A DNA stretch of 64,000 bases from Salvia splendens (Eukaryota > Streptophyta > Magnoliopsida > Lamiales > Lamiaceae). The notes under the pieces were generated by a model. That model had not been told where the DNA came from and did not search any database. It saw nothing but the letters and a program-made list of their open reading frames with translations. Below are positions 57,836 to 64,000 of this stretch, piece by piece. The stretch is from assembly GCF_004379255.2 (NCBI RefSeq), contig NC_056035.1:34239208-34303207 (forward strand), in the 5' to 3' direction. The first letter of the stretch is position 1; every line of letters begins with the position of its first letter. The position numbers and the translations under genes were made by a program.

Positions 57836-60800
57836 TCAAGATGGATTGTAGAGGCTCTCAATATTCATATTGTTGAGTATAGAATGGAATGCCATCGGCC
57901 CTAATGGCTTAGTGAAGATATCAGCAACTTGCAAGTTGTTTCTGATATGTAGAGGCTTAATGACTCCTTCCAAGAACTTTTCCCTCACAGTGTGGCAATC
58001 TATCTCTTTGTGCTTTGTTCTTTTATGAAAAACTGGATTCGAATAGATGTATATAGCCGATTGATTGTCACAATATAAGGGCACAACCTTCTCTACTTTA
58101 ATCCCAAAATCAGCAAGCTGGGCCACAGACCACACCACCTCACATGTAGCTTGTGCCATTGCACTATACTCAGCCTCTGCTGATGATCTAGAGATAGTGT
58201 TTTGTTTCTTAGCTTTCCAAGATATCAAAGAGCTTCCAAGATACAAGTAATATCCTGTCATTGATTTTCTTGTGTCCTGATATGAAGCCCAATCTGCATC
58301 ACAGAAGATGTTGAGATTGAGCTTGCAACTGCTTGAGTAGAATAGTCCATGGCCTGGACATCCCTTTAGATATCTCAGAACTTTCTCTGCAGCTTCCCAA
58401 TGTTCATCAGTAGGATTAGATACATATTGACTCAATTTATGAACAACAAAAGTCACATCCGGCCTAGTAATGCATAGATATAGCAATCTGCCAATGAGTC
58501 TTCTATACTTTGATGCACCTTCCATGGGCTTTCCTGAATCCATTCTCAGTTTCTTTAATGGATCCATATGCACTGATGAAGGCTTGCATCCTAGCATTCC
58601 AGTGTCTCTCAGCAAGTCCATGACATACTTTCTTTGAGATATTAGAATTCCTTTCTTGTTTCTTGCTATTTCAACTCTAAAAAAGTATTTAGGAACTCCT
58701 AAATACTTGAGTTTGAAATGTTGTGACAAGAAGTTTTTGAAGTTCTCTGTCATTTCAAGGTTAGTTGTGGCTACTAAAATGTCATCCACATATACAACAA
58801 TGCCAAAGAAACCAGCTTGAACATTCTTGAAGAATAATGAATGGTCTGATGCAGACTGTTGCAGATCAAAGCCCTTCAATACTTCTGAAAACTTCAAGTA
58901 CCATTGCCTAGATGCTTGTTTTAAGCCATAGAGAGACTTCTTTAATTTGAAAACTAGTGTCCAAAGAAACCAGCTTGATCATTCTTGAAGAATAATGAAT
59001 GGTCTGATGCAGACTGTTGCAGACCAAAGCCCTTCAATACTTCTGAAAACTTCAAGTACCATTGCCTAGATGCTTGTTTTAAGCCATAGAGAGACTTCTT
59101 TAATTTGCAAACTAGTGTTGATTGTGGAGTTGCCCCTTCAACAGTCTGCCAGTCCACTTTATAGCCTGGTGGAAGAGTCATGTATATGTCTTTCTCAAGA
59201 TCTCCATAGAGAAAGGCATTGTTTATGTCAAGGTGAGATAGGGACCACCCATGTATTGCAGCAAGAGCTAATAAGAGTTTAACCGTAGTCAGCTTAGCCA
59301 CATGGGAAAAAGTGTCCAGAAAGTCCACACCCTCTAATTGAGTGAAGCCCTTGGCCACAAACCTTGCTTTATATCTCTCAACCGATGCATCAGGATTATA
59401 CTTCACCTTGTAGACCCATTTGCAATCAATAGGTACTTTTCCAAGTGGTAGAACAGTTACAAACCAAGTCTCTGTTCTAGCAAATGCAGAAAGCTCATCT
59501 TGCATAGTTTGCTGCCACTCATGGTATTGTGAGGCTTGGTTATATGTTGCAGGCTCATAAACGACATACATGATGATAATGTATTTGAGATACTCAGGAG
59601 AAAGTTTGGATAGAGTGAAGTAGGCAGAGATTGGATATGGAGAATTGGAGCTGACATAATTACAAATAAAGTCAGTGAGGTGAGATGGTGGCTTTATTGT
59701 TCTTCCAGTTCTAGAAATATTAGAGTTAGAACTGTCATTTTCTGAACTAGAGGAAGAAGAAGGAATAGCAGGTGCAGGGAGTGAAATATCTGGATTTATT
59801 TCTGGTGTTTCTGAAGGATGTGGAAAATGAGATGGAGTTAAGTGTGAGAGAGGGAAGACATCCTCATGAAAAACTACGTCTCTTGTGATGAGTTCTAAAC
59901 TACATCTCTTGTGATGAGTTCTTGCATACTCATCAAATTCAATAGTTTATATCCCTTGTAGTCTGAATGATATCCAAGCAAAATGCACTTAGTTGCTCTA
60001 GGGGAGAATTCATCTCTGCCTTTTTGAAGTGTTGAAGCATAGCACAGACATCCTATTACTCTCAAGTCTGAATAAGATGGTGCTTTCTGGAAAAGGATTT
60101 CAAAAGGGGTTGAGTTGTTTGGCAAAACAGAGGAGGGAATCCTATTTATAAGATAATAGGCACTAAGAATTCAATCCCCCCAAAATTGGATAGGTAAGAA
60201 AGATTGGAAAAGAAGGCTTCTAGCAACATTTAGTAAGTGCTGATGTTTCCTCTCGACCCTGGCATTTTGTTGAGGGGTTTCAACTCATGAATGTTGCAAG
60301 ACAGTGCCAAAGGAGGTATACAGAGAGGGGATATTGAGTTCAGGTGCATTATCACACCGAATGGCTTTGATTTTCCTCCCAAATTGAGTGAGAACTGTAT
60401 TAAAAAATTAGGGTAGTATCACTCCAGCATCAGATTTATTTTGCATCAAGAAAGTCCAAACGAATCTAGAGCAATCATCCACTAGAGTGAGGAAATATCT
60501 GAAACCTTGATTAGTGGGAGTTTGGAAGGGTCCCTGGGTATCACAATGCACAAGATCAAAACAATTAGCAGCTATACTTTCTATCTCATGAATGACAAAT
60601 GTTTCTGTTTAGCAAGGGGACAAATCTCACATAAAGAGGCAGTTTTATGTGTGAAATGAAGTATATCAGACATGGATTTTAATTTGTCATAGGATAAATG
60701 TCCCAACCTTTGGTGCCATACATCAATTCCAGTAACAATATTTGTACAAGGAATTACAGTAGAGGCTGAAAAAGAAGAAGAAACAACAGAAGAATTAGCT

Positions 60801-62255
60801 AAAGGAAGAGATGGCAGAAGGCATGGAAAAGCCTTGATTCTTTTCTAGATCAGAAGTCTCTAAGGTGTATAGATTCCCTATTCGACTACCCCTCCCAATC
60901 ACAGTTGTCTGAGAAGCTCCCTGAATTTCAAAGGAATTATTAGTGAAGACAACAGTGCATTGAAGTGAGGAAGTTAGAGAACTGATAGAGATCAAATTAA
61001 AAGTGAAGCTGGGAACACAAAGGACAGGTATGAGAGTTATAGATGAGTTTAAGATGATGGAACCAATATGTGTGACTGGGGCAGTTGCACCATTAGGAAG
61101 GTGCACCGATGCATTTTTGATAGATGAATAAGTGTCAAACACAGACAAATCACAACGAACATGGTGAGTGGCGCCTGTATCTAGCAGCTAATGAGGATTT
61201 GATGTAGTCACTGAAGCAACAAAAGGAATGAATGAGATAGTACCTGTGAATGAGGTACAGTTTGTGGATGGGAGATCATTTGGTGAGGCTGAAGATGATG
61301 ATGGAGGGGGAGTGGCCGTAGCAGGAAGTTGAGTTTGCAGGAGTTGAATAAGCTGTTGACACTGCTCAGGAGATGGCACAACAGCTCTATTGGAGAAAGC
61401 AGCCTTATCATATTCATCAAAGCTATTCTCCACATAGTTGACAGATTTTGGAAAACTGCTATCCTTAGGATTGAATTTTCCTTTTCCCTTGCCAAAGCTA
61501 GGTGGAAATCCATGCAAAACAAAACATTTATCCACTGTATGATTGGTTTTACCACAATGAGAGCACAACCTACTCCTATTGTAAGATTGAGCAGCATTGG
61601 CAGAGTATAACTGTTCACTCATTGAAGGAGTGACAACTGAGGTGTAGGATGTGTTGCCATCAATTGTACGCTGCCTTTCCTCCTGCAAAACAAGGGAGAA
61701 AACCTTGGATAAAGAAGGCAAATGAATCATAGATAGGATGCTCGATCGGATCTGTGAAAAACTTGAGTTCAGTCTGATCAAAAACTGCATGCTACACTCT
61801 TCTTCTTGATATGCATGCCACTTGGATGCACTATTGCATCGACATGTGCCACAAACACACCAAGCAATAGGTTGAGAGTGCCTGTATTCATACCAAAGTA
61901 TTCTCAAATTAGTGAAATAGGTGTTAATATCATCATTCCCTTGCGTGAGCGACATGATTTTCTGCCGCAGCTGATAGGCTCTAGCTGTATCCAATTGAGA
62001 GAACCGATCACGTAGACCAGACCAGATCTCATGTGCATTGTCGATATACATGATGCTCGAGCAGATCTGGGGCGAAATGGAGTTCCTGATCCATGATACA
62101 ACCATACTATTGCATCAAAGCCACGCCGAAAACAATAGATCATCATCGGCCGGCCGAAGAAGAGTGCCATTGATGAAAGCAACCTTGTTCTTCGCTAGAA
62201 GTGCCGTAGTTACGGATCTACTCCAATTGATGTAATTTGAACCAGATAAAACTTA
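57836..62255 (-). pseudogene. Copia gag-pol remnants, minus strand
   Basis: Gag: an in-frame stop near 62125, then an open stretch from 62105 to 61188 with the zinc knuckle CSHCGKTNHTVDKC. Protease/pre-integrase region: about 61148-60795. Integrase: scattered pieces, including 60125-59895 ([40 protein letters not shown]). Reverse transcriptase: 59571-58954 (KWVYKVKYNPDASVERYKAR, LSHLDINNAFLYGDL) and 58897-57836 (VVYVDDILVATTN), divided by a tandem duplication. RNase H: FCDADWASYQDTRKSM, SRSSAEAEYSAMAQATCEVV and VADIFTKPLG, ending SLYNPS. Several stops and shifts; no intact polyprotein. Confidence 0.88.
58803..59118. repeat. 158-bp tandem duplication inside the reverse transcriptase
   Basis: 58803-58960 repeats as 58961-59118 with only a few mismatches (for example A/T near 58821/58979 and T/C near 58866/59024). 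As 158 is not a multiple of three, it throws the reverse transcriptase out of frame. Confidence 0.9.
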
Positions 62256-62316
62256 AGTTTCCAGAAGCTTCTAGATATGTTAACCCGGGCCGTGGGGCAT
62301 TTGTTTGTGTGATCAG

Positions 62317-62678
62317 GTGATACATTCTGGGACCCCAATCACTCTTGTGCCACTGGATGCCACCAACACCATCCCCATAACTGTGAACTTCTTTGAGGAG
62401 TTTGAGAGGCGCAGTACTGCTTCAAGTCCTTGAAAATGGCTCGCGACACATGGTTTGATGATGAGTTCTTCACGGTACGCAGTTGCAGAAACATCATTTG
62501 GTTTTAACTAGATGAAGTAGAATAACAACTTTGTGAAAAAAACATCACTTAGTGCAGAGTTATTTCATGTGGGATTCATTCCTATCGGGTGTGGCAGCTT
62601 CCATCATGCTCACAGAAAACAACGTTAATGGGGAGAATGAGTTTGCTGAAATGGAGTACATGAATATCACAGTGATCA
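62317..62678 (+). pseudogene. Fragment of a nucleoside hydrolase (NSH3-like) gene
   Basis: Exon A (62317-62474) follows an acceptor TGTGATCAG and reads VIHSGTPITLVPLDATNTIP, ITVNFFEEFERR, then after a small deletion and shift YCFKSLKMARDTWFDDEFFT before a GTACGC donor. Exon B (62558-62678) follows GTGCAG and reads SYFMWDSFLSGVAASIMLTE, then NGENEFAEMEYMNIT. These match two adjacent exons of the plant extracellular purine nucleosidase NSH3 type (inosine-uridine preferring nucleoside hydrolase family). The reading frame is broken, the left side abuts a truncated copia element, and the right side is cut by an LTR starting at 62679. It is a gene relic. Confidence 0.75.
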
Positions 62679-64000
62679 TGTAACGCCCCACTTTTTGAAT
62701 CATAATTTTCGAACCCTAAAATTTTGCATTAAATGTTTTAATGTCGTGAAGTATGTGGATTAATTGACGAGTGAATTAATTGCTTGATTTCTATGTGACC
62801 TAATTGTGCTTTGGAGTTGAGACTTGGTTTGAATAGTCAACATTGTTGGAGAAATGACGTGGCCATTGAATGGTCAATATCGTTGAAGACGTGACGAGAA
62901 TATGGAATAGTCAATCTTGTTGAATTATGACGTGACTGTTTGAATAATCGATGCAGGGTGAAATATATTGTGGTGAATTATTTTCTAAGGGTAAGTGAGA
63001 TCAAATAGGATCATCAATAATTACCTTGCCCTTTTTATTTGAAATTTTCGACCACTATTATTTATTGGAGAGGAATTCTATTTTTTCCTGGATTTAATTA
63101 TTTGTTGGGATAATTATCCTAATTAAATCTAAAACCCGATTATTCTTTATTTCTCCATGAGAAATTCGACCCCTACCTTATTCCTAGGGATATTTCGAAA
63201 TTTCCCCTTATTTAAGGGAAGAAGGAATTGTTTATTATATATTTTGATCCCTTATTTATTCCCTTCCATGAATAAATATAAATATTCTAGCAAATCTTAC
63301 CATACCTAAGGAGATCTTGCCATATCCTATTTTTATTAGGATTTGAGTTTAATTCCTTTTGGGAGAAGGAATAAAATTGCCTACTCCATATATTATTGGG
63401 AGTATTTTTATTTTTATTCTGCTCCGTATTATTTTATTCTACTCCGTGAAATACCAAATTAAATCATAGGTTAAATACCCTAGATTTCGAATTCCTCCTA
63501 ATTTTCTCTCCTAATTCACGCCAACTTCCACTCTTCCATATCTTTTCAAATCTTTAATTTATTTAATTAAATATTATATCTTGCACTCTATAAATAATAG
63601 AGAAACCCTAAACCTAAATAAAAACTACACGCCTCTCTCTCCCAAATTCACGCCTCTCACTTCTCCCACTCCCTCTCAATTTTTCTTCTATTTTTCTCCT
63701 TGAATTCTTCATCTTTTGAGAAGAATTTAAGTTGAAGCCTCAAGAATTTTTGAAGAATCAAGATTATACTTTGTTTCTACCGATCGTTTCTATCAAGAAG
63801 AGGTATTTTTGTTTGATCTGTCTTTCCTCATCCAATCGTTTAATCGATGTTCTTGAACCATCATGCATATAGATCGAGTGAAAAAGGGGAACCCAATTGA
63901 TGAATGGGATGTGTGTGTGTGTGTCGGCGTGCGTGTGTGTGCGTGTTGTGTGTGTGCGTGCGTGTGATGTGTGTTGAGGAACACTCATGCGTGACCTTGA
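62679..64000 (+). mobile_element. Start of an LTR retrotransposon, probably a Ty3/gypsy LTR (runs off the window)
   Basis: The nucleoside hydrolase exon stops abruptly at TGTAACGCCCCAC, a common gypsy-type LTR start in plants. TATAAATA at 63589-63596, followed by a pyrimidine-rich leader with ACGCCTCTC repeats, fits an LTR promoter. A (GTGTGC)-rich microsatellite lies at about 63909-63975. No partner LTR or coding region is in the window, so the class and the strand are inferred. Confidence 0.5.
63909..63975. repeat. GT/GTGC-rich microsatellite
   Basis: Irregular run of TG and GCGTG units; minus-strand frames rich in His/Thr across it are repeat artefacts. Confidence 0.85.

Larger units (their letters stand above)
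57826..62262 (-). mobile_element. 5'-truncated Ty1/copia retrotransposon, minus strand
   Basis: Gag, protease, integrase, reverse transcriptase and RNase H remnants run from right to left. At the right edge gag homology stops within its first conserved block (VLSGSNYINWSRSV, about 62252-62205), and no 5' LTR or primer-binding site is found between there and the nucleoside hydrolase fragment. The element has lost its 5' end. Confidence 0.82.

Noticed and set aside
63764..63988. Minus-strand His/Thr-rich frames
   Set aside because: Translations of the GT/GTGC microsatellite.

Overview
This is nuclear DNA of a flowering plant. The genes are split by many short GT-AG introns. The proteins match angiosperm families throughout: an SBP-box factor of the SPL7 type, a DWF5-type sterol reductase, an ERD6-like sugar carrier, a LIFEGUARD protein and a heavy-metal isoprenylated protein. 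The spaces between genes are AT-rich and packed with plant transposon families. A eudicot is likely; I cannot name a species from sequence alone.

Layout. 1-1970 holds the first two coding exons of an alpha/beta hydrolase on the minus strand; the rest lies off the left edge. 3.0-12.25 kb is transposon territory: a hAT element that has captured part of a plant cyclase gene (3077-4863), a composite hAT-like element with a broken transposase (5140-6898), and a coding-free Ty3/gypsy-like element with paired 1.35-kb LTRs (7000-12248). Then come a HIPP metal-binding gene (13.3-13.8 kb), a LIFEGUARD/BI-1 family gene with a Harbinger element in its first intron (14.8-17.6 kb), and a single-exon BSD-domain gene (18.6-19.8 kb).

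20.1-27.5 kb is a second accessory block. It contains a Harbinger-like element carrying five 73-bp repeats, each with a snRNA-type USE and TATA box. Directly next to it is a Harbinger transposase pseudogene, then a degraded RNI-like (leucine-rich repeat) gene fragment between possible element ends, then a second Harbinger pseudogene. A small bL33-type ribosomal protein gene lies at 28.7 kb. An AT-rich gap with MITEs leads to a decayed Ty1/copia element with both LTRs (32832-38021) and another Harbinger-derived element (38068-38935).

39.1-57.4 kb is the gene-rich part, all on the plus strand: an SPL7-like copper-response regulator (10 exons, 775 aa), a 7-dehydrocholesterol reductase for brassinosteroid/phytosterol synthesis (13 exons, 435 aa) and an ERD6-like sugar transporter (17 exons, 472 aa). 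In all three the reading frame closes across every junction I placed. A hAT MITE with a tRNA-like insert lies between the last two. The right end is a 5'-truncated copia element on the minus strand, a fragment of a nucleoside hydrolase gene, and the start of another LTR element that runs off the window.

The genes are ordinary housekeeping and signalling genes and form no common pathway or cluster. The unusual material is in the mobile DNA: gene capture by small DNA transposons, a tandem snRNA-promoter-like array inside a MITE, and a Harbinger pair whose decay can be compared codon by codon.
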